The translations under genes were made by a program, and so were the position numbers. A DNA stretch of 64,000 nt from Labilithrix luteola. Lineage in GTDB: Bacteria; Myxococcota_A; Polyangia; Polyangiales; Polyangiaceae. Where the stretch lies: NCBI RefSeq assembly GCF_001263205.1, contig NZ_CP012333.1, positions 9,033,501 through 9,097,500 on the forward strand, written 5' to 3'. Under the pieces are notes generated by a model that saw only the letters and a list, made by a program, of their open reading frames with translations, ran no database searches and was not told the origin of the DNA. This document shows positions 1-8,668 of the stretch, one piece after another (position 1 is the stretch's first letter; each line of letters starts with the position of its first letter).

Positions 1-429
1 GCGTCGATGGACCCCGGCGGCGCAGCGAGTGTGGCGGCGGCCAAGAGCGACGACAACCTCGGCTCCTACGTGAAGGGGTGGATGCGCGCGGGCGATCTCG
101 GAGTCGTCGCCGTCGACGGATCCGGCGCGCCGCTCGGTGCGGCGTGGCTCCGGTTGCTCGAGGGCCCTCCGATGCCGTTCAAGGTGGCGACGCCCGAGCT
201 CCCCGAGCTCGCGATTGCCGTCGAGCCTCGTGCGCGTGGCCAGAAGCTCGGCGCGAGCATGCTCGAAGAGCTCTTTCGTCGTTCGAGCGGCCGATACCCG
301 GCCATCGTCCTCTCGGTTCGCGCCACGAATCCGTCGATTCATCTCTACGAACGCGCGGGTTTCGTCGAGGCGTCGCGCATTCCGAACCGCGTTGGCGGCG
401 ACTCGATCGTGATGCGTCGCGCGCTCTAG
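1..429 (+). CDS. GNAT-family N-acetyltransferase, 5' end outside window
   Basis: The reading frame is open from base 1, so the start lies upstream of the window. The ATG at 7 is probably internal, because the first helix and strand expected of a GNAT fold are missing before it. Counted from that ATG, the acetyl-CoA binding motif A is seen as RARGQKLG at residues 75-82, following the beta-4 strand ELAIAVEP. The C-terminal part NPSIHLYERAGF is the usual motif B. GNAT enzymes transfer acetyl from acetyl-CoA to an amine; nothing here identifies the substrate. The last four bases overlap the 3' end of the convergent phosphoesterase gene. Confidence 0.85.
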   Translation, partial: ASMDPGGAASVAAAKSDDNLGSYVKGWMRAGDLGVVAVDGSGAPLGAAWLRLLEGPPMPFKVATPELPELAIAVEPRARGQKLGASMLEELFRRSSGRYPAIVLSVRATNPSIHLYERAGFVEASRIPNRVGGDSIVMRRAL

Positions 430-1232
430 TGCTCGAACTGGTAGCGGGCGGGATCGTTGCCGCGCACGCGGACGATGGTGCGGTTTTCGTCGAGTGTGGC
501 GACGGCGTAGGCGGCCGAGGGGCGTCCGGGCGCGTCGTCGTCGAGGTTCTCGATGAGGCTTTGCACGGTGACGTACGGAATGCCGCGAATCACGTCGAGG
601 TGATTGCGGTGGACGTGCCCGTTGAACACCACGCGAACCTTGCCGCTCTCCTCGAGGATGCGGCGTAGCTCGGTGCGCTCTTTGACGAGCGCCAGGTGAG
701 GGGCCTTGTAGAACCAGAACGAGTCACCGAGATCCTGCTCGCTCGCACTGTGGTGCATGAAGACGACCACGGGCAGGGGCGTGCGGGCGAGGTCCTCTTT
801 GAGCCAGCGGAGCTGCGCCTCGGGGATGCGCACGTCGACGTCCTTCCTCTCGAGCGTGTGCAGGACGACGAGGTGGAAGCCGCCGCGATCGAGGCTGTAG
901 AACAGCGGTCCTTCGCGCTCCCAGAACCGGTTCAGATCGTCGCGATTCAGGAAAATGACGTCGTGGTTGCCGGCCACGTTCACGAGCTCCGCCTTGGCGG
1001 TACGCAAGATGGACTGACACTCGCCGTAGCGGGCGAGGTCGGCTTCGCGGCTCTCGTCCTCGATGTCGTCGCCCAGGTTCACGAGGAGATCGGGCCGGAC
1101 CTCGTCGTTCATCGCGGCAACCACGCCTCGGGTGAGCTCACCCGCGTGGGCCGTGAGTTTGCGGAGTTTCCCGTCGAAGCGCGCTTCGGGGCCGAAGTGC
1201 AGGTCCGTGACGAAGCCGATCGTAAGGGGCAC
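426..1232 (-). CDS. calcineurin-like metallophosphoesterase (class III phosphodiesterase type)
   Basis: 268 residues with all metal-binding blocks of the family: D10-L-H12, GDD at 54-56, GNHD at 88-91, MHHS at 159-162 and GHVH at 205-208. No signal peptide or membrane segment is visible, so it should be cytosolic. The block order resembles the CpdA/GpdQ phosphodiesterases, which cleave cyclic nucleotides or glycerophosphodiesters using two metal ions; which substrate applies cannot be read from the sequence. It is divergent from the cytidylyltransferase/importer operon across an 86-base gap, so a shared promoter region and a related role are possible (inference). Its 3' end overlaps the convergent acetyltransferase gene. 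Confidence 0.9.
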   Translation of the reverse strand: MPLTIGFVTDLHFGPEARFDGKLRKLTAHAGELTRGVVAAMNDEVRPDLLVNLGDDIEDESREADLARYGECQSILRTAKAELVNVAGNHDVIFLNRDDLNRFWEREGPLFYSLDRGGFHLVVLHTLERKDVDVRIPEAQLRWLKEDLARTPLPVVVFMHHSASEQDLGDSFWFYKAPHLALVKERTELRRILEESGKVRVVFNGHVHRNHLDVIRGIPYVTVQSLIENLDDDAPGRPSAAYAVATLDENRTIVRVRGNDPARYQFEH

Positions 1233-1318
1233 GGAGGCATCGTACGCTCGAACACTCGATTCGGGGCCCCGCGATCGTCCTTTCCGCCGTCCTCGGAACC
1301 CCGTAAAAAGGAGGTCCC

Positions 1319-2074
1319 ATGCGCCCTGTCCTCATTGGCGCCGGCCGCGGCAGCCGCCTCGAACACCGAACGGACGAGCTGCCCAAAACGCTCGTCCCCG
1401 TGCTCGGTCGCCCGATGCTCGAGCACATTCTCGACGCGCTGAAGGAAGCCGGCTTTTCGCGCAAAGACGTCGTCTTCGTGTGCGGCTACCGGAATGACGT
1501 TCTCCGAGAACGCTACCCAGAGTTCACCTACGCGCACAACGAGGACTGGGAGAACAACAACATCCTGGCCTCGCTCATGTGCGCGCGCGAGCACCTCACG
1601 TCGGGCTTCGTCTCCTCGTACACGGACATCGTGTATCGAGGCTCGGCGGTTGCCGCGGCCGTTGCCTCTCCGCACGACAAGGTCCTCGTGTGCGACACGG
1701 ATTGGCGCCGTCGCTACATCGGTCGCACGCGTCATCCCGAGAGCGACGCCGAGAAGATGCGCGCCGACGGTTCGCGCATCGTGGAGGTCTCGAGGACCAT
1801 TGCTTCCGAAGCCGCGTCCGGCGAGTTCATCGGTGTCGCGAAGGTGACGCCGGTTGGCGCGCAGGAGATCATCGAGGCCTTCGACGAGGCCAAGGCCACG
1901 TGCACCACGCTCGGCGATCGTCCGTTCGCAAAGGCGTATCTCATTCATCTCTTCCAACGCATGATCGAACGGGGCTCGACGTTCCACCGCGTCGACACCC
2001 ACGGCGGCTACATGGAGATCGACACCCTCGAGGATCTCGAGCTCGCCAAAACCTGGTGGGAGGGCGGCCAGTGA
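1319..2074 (+). CDS. phosphocholine cytidylyltransferase family protein (LicC/PntC-like)
   Basis: 251 residues of the nucleotidyltransferase (GT-A-like) fold. The nucleotide loop is GAGRGSRL at residues 7-14 and the following PKTLVPVLGRP is the usual second motif. The middle part (ENNNILASL, then DTDW followed by HPESDAEK, then GEFIG) is typical of LicC-like enzymes, which join CTP to phosphocholine or to related aminoalkyl phosphates or phosphonates. The exact substrate is unknown. The start is well supported by AGGAGG four bases before the ATG. It is the first gene of a six-gene operon and its stop overlaps the GTG start of the MetE-like gene. Confidence 0.8.
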   Translation: MRPVLIGAGRGSRLEHRTDELPKTLVPVLGRPMLEHILDALKEAGFSRKDVVFVCGYRNDVLRERYPEFTYAHNEDWENNNILASLMCAREHLTSGFVSSYTDIVYRGSAVAAAVASPHDKVLVCDTDWRRRYIGRTRHPESDAEKMRADGSRIVEVSRTIASEAASGEFIGVAKVTPVGAQEIIEAFDEAKATCTTLGDRPFAKAYLIHLFQRMIERGSTFHRVDTHGGYMEIDTLEDLELAKTWWEGGQ

Positions 2075-3183
2075 CGCACGCGACGCACGCGACGCAAGCG
2101 ACGCAAGCGACGAGAGAATCTCGGCTCTTCCCGACCACCGTGGTGGGCTCGCTGCCGAGGCCGCTCTGGCTCAAGGAGCTCTTCGACGGCATCCACGAAG
2201 GCCGCGTCTCCGACGGCGAGCGCGAGCGGCTTCTCGACATGGCGGTGCCTTCGGCGATCGCCCTGCAGGAAGCCGCGGGCGTCGACGTCATTACCGACGG
2301 CGAGTGGCGTCGCTTCTCGTACGTGGCGGTCATCACCGACGTTGCCACGGGCTTCAAGCGCGAGCTCTCCGGCCAGGGCCGTGACGGCAAGTACTGGCAC
2401 ACGGTGACGGGCGAGGTGAAGCCGGGCAATCCTGCGGTTCTCGCGCAGCACGCCCGCTTCGCCATCGAGCGCGCGAAGGTCCCCGTGAAGGTGGCCCTCC
2501 CGAGCCCCTACCTGCTCTCCGTTCGCATGTGGGACGAGGGCGTTTCGCGCGAGATCTATCCCACGCGCGAGGCCTTTGCCGACGCCATCATTCCCATCCT
2601 CCGCGCCCAGGTGCTCGCGCTCGCCGAAGCCGGCGTGCACACCGTGCAGCTCGACGACCCGCACCTCTGCCTCTTCGTCGACCCGCAGGTGCGCGCGAAG
2701 TTCAAAGACGCCGATGCCGAGGCAATGCACTGCGTGAGCCTCATCAATCGCGTGTTCGAGGGCATCACGAACGTGCGCAAGGCGGTGCATCTCTGCCGTC
2801 GGAACAAGGGCCGTCAGGGCTGGATTGGCGAAGGTTCGTACGACGCCATCATGCCGGCGCTCCGCGCGCTCGACGTCAACCAGCTCATGATGGAGTTCAC
2901 CATCCCCGCCGCGGGCGACACGCGCTGCCTTCGTGAGCTTCCCGAGCGCGTGAACATCGGCCTTGGCTGCGTCGATTGTCGCGGCGCCGTGATCGACTCG
3001 CCGGAGACGATCGTGGCGCGTGTCGAGCACGCGATGGAGCACGTCGACAAGGCGCGCATCACGCTCGCTCCGGACTGCGGGTTCGCGCCCGGAAACGCCG
3101 CGGACATCCCGGTCGACGAGGCCTACGAGAAGCTTCGCAACATGGCGCGTGCTGCAGTGATCCTCCGCGAGCGTCACCGCTGA
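2071..3183 (+). CDS. cobalamin-independent methionine synthase C-terminal domain protein (core MetE-like)
   Basis: 370 residues, only the catalytic half of MetE, which is about 750 residues when complete. The zinc site is present: H240 and C242 (HLC), E275 (MMEF) and C336 (PDCGF). In MetE this site activates homocysteine thiolate for methyl transfer. Stand-alone core MetE proteins use other or unknown methyl donors. Start chosen at the GTG that overlaps the upstream TGA, which makes the two genes translationally coupled; the first 14 residues come from a nine-base tandem repeat (THATHATQATQAT) and are probably disordered. The ABC ATPase gene follows after seven bases. A pathway role together with the cytidylyltransferase and importer is inferred from the operon only. 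Confidence 0.82.
   Translation: MTHATHATQATQATRESRLFPTTVVGSLPRPLWLKELFDGIHEGRVSDGERERLLDMAVPSAIALQEAAGVDVITDGEWRRFSYVAVITDVATGFKRELSGQGRDGKYWHTVTGEVKPGNPAVLAQHARFAIERAKVPVKVALPSPYLLSVRMWDEGVSREIYPTREAFADAIIPILRAQVLALAEAGVHTVQLDDPHLCLFVDPQVRAKFKDADAEAMHCVSLINRVFEGITNVRKAVHLCRRNKGRQGWIGEGSYDAIMPALRALDVNQLMMEFTIPAAGDTRCLRELPERVNIGLGCVDCRGAVIDSPETIVARVEHAMEHVDKARITLAPDCGFAPGNAADIPVDEAYEKLRNMARAAVILRERHR
2074..2112 (+). repeat. nine-base in-frame tandem repeat
   Basis: Four units of a nine-base repeat (ACGCACGCG twice, then ACGCAAGCG twice) plus a partial fifth lie directly after the GTG start of the MetE-like gene and encode Thr-His/Gln-Ala triplets. Changes in unit number would keep the frame. 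Confidence 0.85.
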
Positions 3184-3190
3184 AGGCGCG

Positions 3191-4287
3191 ATGAGCGAGG
3201 CCGAGGTCGAGCTCGATCGCATTTCGAAGCGTTTCGACGGGGATCGAAAGCGCGTCGCCAAGGGCGAGACGGTTCCGGCCGCCTTGCGTGACATCTCGTT
3301 CTCCGTGGCCAAGGGCGAGTTCCTCGTCGTCGTCGGCCCGTCGGGCTGCGGGAAGTCGACCACGTTGCGCATCGTGGCCGGTCTCGAAGAGGCCGACTCC
3401 GGCTCGGTGCGCATCGGCGGGCGCGCGATGGAGCGCGTGCCCCCGCAGGACCGCGACGTGGCGATGGTCTTCCAGGGATATGCCCTCTACCCGCAGATGA
3501 CCGTGCGCGAGAACATCCAGTTCCCGCTCAAGATGCGCGGCATCGATTCGGCCGAGCGCGAGAAGCGCACGCGCGAGGCCGCCGAGATGCTCCGCCTCGG
3601 ACGCCTGCTCGATCGCTTGCCTGCCGAGCTCTCCGGCGGCGAACGCCAGCGCGTTGCGATGGGACGCGCCATCGTGCGTCGCCCGCGCGTGTTTCTCTTC
3701 GACGAGCCGCTCTCGAATCTCGATGCCGCGCTTCGCCAGGAGCTCCGCGTGGAGATCGGCGTGCTCGTGCGTCAGCTCGGGGTGACCGCGATCTACGTCA
3801 CGCACGATCAAGTCGAGGCGATGACGCTCGCGGATCGCATCTGCGTGATGCGCGAGGGCAGGGTGCTCATGATCGCACCTCCGCGCGCCATCTACGAGCG
3901 GCCAGCCACGAGCTTCGTGGCGACGTTCCTCGGCGCGCCGAAAATGAATCTCTTGAGGGCCGCGTCTCGCCTGACGGGATTGCATGCGGGCCATTCCAGC
4001 TTCCGCGACCCGAGGGCCAGCTGCCCTCCGATGTCGTCGTCGGCGTTCGTCCCGAGAACGTCAGCCTGGTCTCCGAAGGAAGTGCGCGCTCGGCACCCTT
4101 CGAGGTGCTGCTCTCCGAGCCGCTCGGCTCCGAAACGCACCTGCTCTTGCGTGCCGGTGACGTCGACCTGCGCGCACGAACCGCAGGATTCTCGCCGCGC
4201 GCGCCGGGTGAACGTGTGCATGTTGCACTCGACTCCTCGCGCTTGCACTTCTTCGACCCTTCGGCCGAGGATCGGCGCCTCGAATGA
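3191..4287 (+). CDS. ABC sugar/polyol importer ATP-binding protein (UgpC/MalK type), frameshifted
   Basis: The ATPase domain is complete: Walker A GPSGCGKST at 49-57, signature LSGGERQ from 147, Walker B FLFDEP at 168-173 and the switch His in THD at 204-206. The expected MNLLEGRV that opens the TOBE domain reads MNLLRAAS because one G is missing near 3955. In the next frame the TOBE domain continues cleanly (PFQLPRPEGQ, VGVRPENVSL, LLSEPLGSETHLL) and stops at 4285-4287, overlapping the ATG of the binding-protein gene exactly as the other operon junctions do. Read without correction, the protein runs out of frame to 4639. It would energise the importer encoded downstream. A sequencing or assembly error is the simplest reading; a true loss of the TOBE domain is possible. 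Confidence 0.85.
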
Positions 4288-5543
4288 GGATCACGCGCCG
4301 CCAGATCCTCGGAGGTGCCGCAGGTTCTTTGGCGGTCTCTGGCTGCAAGCGAAGCTCGCGCGACGCCCAGGGCAGGGTACGCGTTCCGCTCTGGTACAGC
4401 CTGGGCGGGCGCAATCGCGAAGTGCTGCTCGAAATCGTGCGTCGCTTCCACGCCTCGCAGGACGAGGTGCGCGTCGAACCGGTCTACCAGGGGGACTACT
4501 TCGAGTCGCTCGCCAAGCTACGGACGGCCATTGCGGCGAAGGCCGCCCCAGCGCTGAGTCACGTGGTGGCCGAGGTGCTGCCTTATCTCGCGCGTGCCGG
4601 AACCCTGGAGTCACTCGACGGATTCGAAGGCATGCGTGAGTTGCCGCTCGTACGGCCGCTCGCCCAGGCGGGCGCGTTTCGAGGGGGCGACGCCCGACCG
4701 CTCTACGGCATTCCGCTGAACCGTTCGACGCCGCTCATGTACTGCAACGGCGAGCTCTTCGCGAAGGCGAAGCTCGCGCCGCCGTCGACGTGGGCCGAGC
4801 TCGTGGAGACGGCTCGCGTGCTCACCAAGAAGGGCGAGCGGTGGGGCTACGAAGTGCCCATTTCCTGGTGGTTTTGGGTGGCGATGGTGGGTCAGGCCGG
4901 CGGGCGCGTGTTCGACGAGGAGGGACGACCAACGCTCGGCGCGGAAGCCGGCGTGCGCGCGCTACGCTTCTGGCAGGACCTCGTGCATCGCGAGCAAGTC
5001 ATGCGGCCGCCGCCGGGCCGCGACTACGACGCTTGGAACGTGGTCAATCAGGACTTCCTCGCCGGGCGCGCGGCCTTCGTTTGGACCAGCACGGCGTACA
5101 TTCGCTACCTCGAAGACAACGCCAAGTTCCCGGTCGTCGCCGCGCCCTTGCCGCGCGACGTTCGCGCGTCGGTTCCCACCGGCGGCACCTTCTTCGTGAT
5201 CGTGGCGCACGCGCCGGACGACGAGAAGGCCGGCGCGGCCCGGTTTCTCCGCTTCTTCTGCGAAACCGATCAGGCCTACCTGCTCTCGACGCGCACGGGC
5301 TACTTGCCGGTCACGACGCCAGCTGTCGAACGCATGCACGCCGAGGGCTTCTTCGCGAAGCACCCGAACGACGCGGTGGCGCAGGTGCAACTTGCCTCCG
5401 TCGACCCTTGGCCGTGGGAACCGCTCTTGTTCCGCATCGAGCGCGACGTCGTCGATCCGCGGCTCGAAGAGGCCGTTTTGCTCGACCGCGATCCCGCGGT
5501 GGTCCTTCGTGACGCTCGCGCGGCTGCGGAGAGACCCGGATGA
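4284..5543 (+). CDS. extracellular solute-binding lipoprotein (family 1, UgpB/MalE-like)
   Basis: 419 residues. The N-terminus has a twin-arginine-like TRRQILGG stretch, a short hydrophobic segment and the lipobox LAVSGC, so the mature protein should be a lipid-anchored binding protein. The body fits carbohydrate or polyol-phosphate binding proteins of family 1 (VPLWYSLGG near the start, YGIPLNRSTPLMYCN, and NQDFLAGRAAFVW). The ligand cannot be told. The ATG overlaps the frameshift-corrected stop of the ATPase gene, and the stop overlaps the ATG of the first permease, so it sits inside one coupled operon. Confidence 0.9.
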   Translation: MRITRRQILGGAAGSLAVSGCKRSSRDAQGRVRVPLWYSLGGRNREVLLEIVRRFHASQDEVRVEPVYQGDYFESLAKLRTAIAAKAAPALSHVVAEVLPYLARAGTLESLDGFEGMRELPLVRPLAQAGAFRGGDARPLYGIPLNRSTPLMYCNGELFAKAKLAPPSTWAELVETARVLTKKGERWGYEVPISWWFWVAMVGQAGGRVFDEEGRPTLGAEAGVRALRFWQDLVHREQVMRPPPGRDYDAWNVVNQDFLAGRAAFVWTSTAYIRYLEDNAKFPVVAAPLPRDVRASVPTGGTFFVIVAHAPDDEKAGAARFLRFFCETDQAYLLSTRTGYLPVTTPAVERMHAEGFFAKHPNDAVAQVQLASVDPWPWEPLLFRIERDVVDPRLEEAVLLDRDPAVVLRDARAAAERPG

Positions 5544-6421
5544 TGCGACCGCGTGCACGCTCGCATCCGTGGTTGATGCTCGCTCCGTCGCTCGGCGTCT
5601 GGGCGCTCTTCGTGTTTTTGCCCCTCGGTCTCGCGGGCTACGAAAGTCTGTTTTCGTGGGACATGCTGACCGAGCCAACGTACGTCGGCGGCGCGAACTA
5701 CGCGGCGCTCTCCGGTGACGGCGAGCTCCTCCGCATCCTCGTGCGCACGCTCGGATTCAGCGCGCTCGTGGTGACGGGATCGATGTCGCTCGGGCTTGCG
5801 CTGGCGCTGCTGCTCGATCGTCCGGGCCGTCTGTTCGGCTTCGTGCGAGGCGCCATCTTCAGCGCGTACGTCGTGAGCTGGGTCGCCGTCGCCTTGCTCT
5901 GGGTGCTCCTTCTCGATCCAGACAGCGGAATCTTCGCGGCGCTCCTGCGCGCGGTCGGATTGCCGCGCATCGGCTTCCTGACCGATCCCCATACGGCGCT
6001 CGTGACGCTGGCGGGGGTCACCGTCTGGAAGATCACGGGGTACTCGCTGGTCGTCTTCCTGGCCGGCTTGCGCGCGGTGCCGAAGGCCCTCCACGAGGCG
6101 GCGTCGCTCGATGGCGCGGGCCGCTTCGATCGCTTTCGCTACGTGACGTGGCCGGTGCTGAAGCCCACGGCGGCGTTCGTCGCCACCACGAGCCTCATCG
6201 TGAGCTTCCAGGCCTTCGACGTCGTCCGCATCATGACGCAGGGCGGTCCTGCCCGTGCGACCACGCTGTTCGTCTACGCGATCTACGAGCAGATCTTCAT
6301 GAACCTCAGCGTCGGCCGGGCGAGCGCTCTCGCCGTGGTCTACTTTGGCGTGCTCGCCATGTTGGCACTTCTCCAGCTGCGTGCGTGGCGTAGTCAGCGC
6401 GAAGAGGGAGGTCGCGCATGA
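5540..6421 (+). CDS. ABC importer permease (UgpA/MalF type)
   Basis: 293 residues with about six hydrophobic segments. The cytoplasmic EAA loop that docks to the ATPase is seen as EAASLDGAGRFDRFRYVTWP around residues 190-210. The first permease of such importers pairs with the MalG/UgpE-type subunit, here the next gene, to form the channel. The start overlaps the stop of the binding-protein gene and the stop overlaps the next start, both as ATGA. Confidence 0.92.
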   Translation: MMRPRARSHPWLMLAPSLGVWALFVFLPLGLAGYESLFSWDMLTEPTYVGGANYAALSGDGELLRILVRTLGFSALVVTGSMSLGLALALLLDRPGRLFGFVRGAIFSAYVVSWVAVALLWVLLLDPDSGIFAALLRAVGLPRIGFLTDPHTALVTLAGVTVWKITGYSLVVFLAGLRAVPKALHEAASLDGAGRFDRFRYVTWPVLKPTAAFVATTSLIVSFQAFDVVRIMTQGGPARATTLFVYAIYEQIFMNLSVGRASALAVVYFGVLAMLALLQLRAWRSQREEGGRA

Positions 6422-7233
6422 CTTCATCCAGCAAGCGCGCCATCGTTCCGTCGATCCTCGCCGTGGTCGCCGCGACGATCTGGGTTCTACCGTACCTCTG
6501 GATGGTGGTGACGTCGCTCAAGCCGCTCGGGGAGATCGTAGCCGATCCCACCGCGCCGCTGCCGAAGCATCCCGGGCTCGACGCCTACCGTGAGGTCTTC
6601 GAGCTCGTTCCCGTCGGGCGGTATCTCCTCGTCTCGCTCGTGGTTGCCGTGGTCATCGGCGTGTTGCAGCTCGCGCTCGCGCTGCCCGCGGGGTACGCGC
6701 TCGCCAAGTTGCGGTTCGTCGGCAAGAAGACCGCGTTCGTTCTCGTCGTCGCGTGCCTGCTGGTGCCGCCACAAGTGACCTTCGTTTCGATCTTCCTGAT
6801 GTTCTCGAAGGTGGGCCTCACCAACACGTTCGGGGCGCTGGTCTTGCCGTTTGCGGCGAGCGCGCTCGGAACATTTCTCGTGCGCCAGGCCCTCGTCGCC
6901 GTGCCCGACGAGATCATCGAGGCCGCGCGGCTCGATGGCGCTTCCGAGCTCACGATCATCTACCGGATCCTCGCGCCGCTGCTGCGGCCCACGCTCGTGT
7001 CCGTGTTCCTCGTGAGCTTCGTCTATCACTACTCGGATTACTTCTGGCCGCTCGTGATGACGACCGACGATACGGTACGAACACTTCCGCTCGGCGTCGC
7101 GTTGCTCAAAGAGCCAGGGAGTGGCGTGCGCTGGCACGTCGTGATGGCCGGGAACGTGATTCTTTCCGCGCCGGTACTGGCTCTCTTCGCGCTCGTGCAG
7201 AAGGAGCTCGTGCGCGGCGTTGGCGGCTCGTAG
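6418..7233 (+). CDS. ABC importer permease (UgpE/MalG type)
   Basis: 271 residues, six predicted membrane segments, and the EAA loop EAARLDGASELTIIYRIL around residues 168-185. It is the second channel subunit of the importer and the last gene of the six-gene operon that begins at 1319. The N-terminal ILPYLWMV-like segment (VLPYLWMVVTSLKP) and PLGVALL near the C-terminus are typical of MalG/UgpE proteins. Downstream there is no clear U-tract terminator before the next gene. Confidence 0.92.
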   Translation: MTSSSKRAIVPSILAVVAATIWVLPYLWMVVTSLKPLGEIVADPTAPLPKHPGLDAYREVFELVPVGRYLLVSLVVAVVIGVLQLALALPAGYALAKLRFVGKKTAFVLVVACLLVPPQVTFVSIFLMFSKVGLTNTFGALVLPFAASALGTFLVRQALVAVPDEIIEAARLDGASELTIIYRILAPLLRPTLVSVFLVSFVYHYSDYFWPLVMTTDDTVRTLPLGVALLKEPGSGVRWHVVMAGNVILSAPVLALFALVQKELVRGVGGS

Positions 7234-7366
7234 AAAATCCGATTGAGGCTGAAAAATACGCGGAATCGCGCGCGGCTCGATGAGCGTGAGGAGCGCGCTC
7301 CGAATTCCGTCGAGACCGCAGATTGTCCCTCGACAATCGAAGCGCCCGCGGTCAAATCAGCCATGA

Positions 7367-7389
7367 CCGCCAACCTCTCATGTTGGCGG
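7367..7389 (+). promoter_or_regulatory. perfect hairpin touching the ribosome binding site
   Basis: CCGCCAAC and GTTGGCGG form a perfect eight-base stem with a seven-base loop. The last two stem bases are the first bases of the GGAGGAG ribosome binding site (7388-7394) for the gene at 7400, so folding could limit its translation. No U-tract follows, which argues against a terminator. Confidence 0.4.
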
Positions 7390-7399
7390 AGGAGCGCGC

Positions 7400-8641
7400 T
7401 TGCTCCTTTGCATGCCGTTCCCGTTCCCCATGCCGCTAGCTCCCCCTGACGAGATTGAGCTCACCGACGACGATCTCTCGATCGAGGACGACGACGTCGA
7501 CGTCGAGTACGAGGTCGATCTCGGAGGCCTCGCCGTGGCTGCGGCCCCGATGACGCGCGCTTCGTTGGCGAACGATCTCGTGACGCGTGAGGTATCGACG
7601 CGCGAGGCTCGTCGTGGTCTTCCGCCGCCACTCGAGTCCGATATCGCGGAGTGCCTTGCGACGATTGCGGCGGAGGCATCCAAGATTTCGCCGGCCGTCG
7701 CGCCGGCTACGAGCGCCGTCGTCGACCCGAGCCCCGTTTCCGTCGTTCCGTCGCGCCTCGTTCGTGCGAAGTCGCCTGGCATGATCTCGCGGCTTCCCGC
7801 GATCGTACCGCCGCCGCATTCCCCGCACGCGCGGACCCCCTCGATCGTGAGTGGCGCACCGTTCCTGCGAGCCCAGAAGCGTCCCGCGCAGCTCGTCGAC
7901 GATCGCGACGAAGTCGTGGAGCACGCCAAGACGTTGCCGCGGGCGGTTCGCTCGCCGTACCTCGATCAGGTCATGCCGCGACCGTCGGTGTTCTCGCGGC
8001 CGTCGTTCACTCCGCCCACGCCCTCGCGACCGGTGAAGGCGAGCGCGGCTCCCGGCGGGTCGGTTGCGCCCGTCGCCTTGTCGGCGCCGCGAGAAGCTGC
8101 GCCCACGGTCGTCGTTCATGCGTCCCCCCGCTCGCGATTCTGGCTCGCTGGAGTTTCTGCGGTCGTCGGCGCGTTGGCGGCGTTCGCCGCGGTCCGCTTC
8201 GTCCCGTCCGCTCCGCCTGCAGCCCCTGCGGTTGCCGTGCAGGCGCCGCCGCCGGCACCCCAGGCCGTCCAGGAGCCAAAGATCGTCCGAACGCCCGCCG
8301 CACCGTCGGCATCGGCTACGCCGGTAGCGGTGCTGAAGTTCGACGAGAGCGAGGCAGTCGACATCACCGTTCCCGCCGCGGCGTCGAGCGAGATGGCCAG
8401 CGCTGCGCCCGTCGTGGTGCCCGTCGCGCATCGAGTCAAGCCACGCCGCGCAGCGCCGCGTCGCCCGGCTCCGGTTTCGGAACCCACGCTCGGTGGTCGT
8501 GTCGAGACGCCCGCCGCTCCCGTCGCGGTCGCGCCCCCGGCTCCGCCGCCCCCTGCGCCGGTACCCGCGCCGAGCGCGCGCAAGCGCTGGACGGCCGAGC
8601 AAGAGCTCGCCGAGGCGCAGCTCAAAGCGTCGATGAAGTGA
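7400..8641 (+). CDS. Pro/Ala-rich single-pass membrane protein, function unknown
   Basis: 413 residues if the TTG at 7400 is used; it sits five bases after GGAGGAG. The ATG at 7412 is the alternative. The first 50 residues are very acidic (ELTDDDLSIEDDDVDVEYEVD). A long Pro/Ala/Arg-rich segment follows. One membrane helix is visible at about 250-270 (WLAGVSAVVGALAAFAAVRF), then a second Pro/Ala/Val-rich region, and a short charged tail (KRWTAEQELAEAQLKASMK). The layout, with a disordered cytosolic part, one helix and a disordered outer part, is common in myxobacterial envelope or signalling proteins, but no domain is recognisable. Strand, length and codon pattern support a real gene. Confidence 0.6.
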   Translation: MLLCMPFPFPMPLAPPDEIELTDDDLSIEDDDVDVEYEVDLGGLAVAAAPMTRASLANDLVTREVSTREARRGLPPPLESDIAECLATIAAEASKISPAVAPATSAVVDPSPVSVVPSRLVRAKSPGMISRLPAIVPPPHSPHARTPSIVSGAPFLRAQKRPAQLVDDRDEVVEHAKTLPRAVRSPYLDQVMPRPSVFSRPSFTPPTPSRPVKASAAPGGSVAPVALSAPREAAPTVVVHASPRSRFWLAGVSAVVGALAAFAAVRFVPSAPPAAPAVAVQAPPPAPQAVQEPKIVRTPAAPSASATPVAVLKFDESEAVDITVPAAASSEMASAAPVVVPVAHRVKPRRAAPRRPAPVSEPTLGGRVETPAAPVAVAPPAPPPPAPVPAPSARKRWTAEQELAEAQLKASMK

Positions 8642-8668
8642 GGCGTCGAGGAAGCGAGCGGCGCTCGC

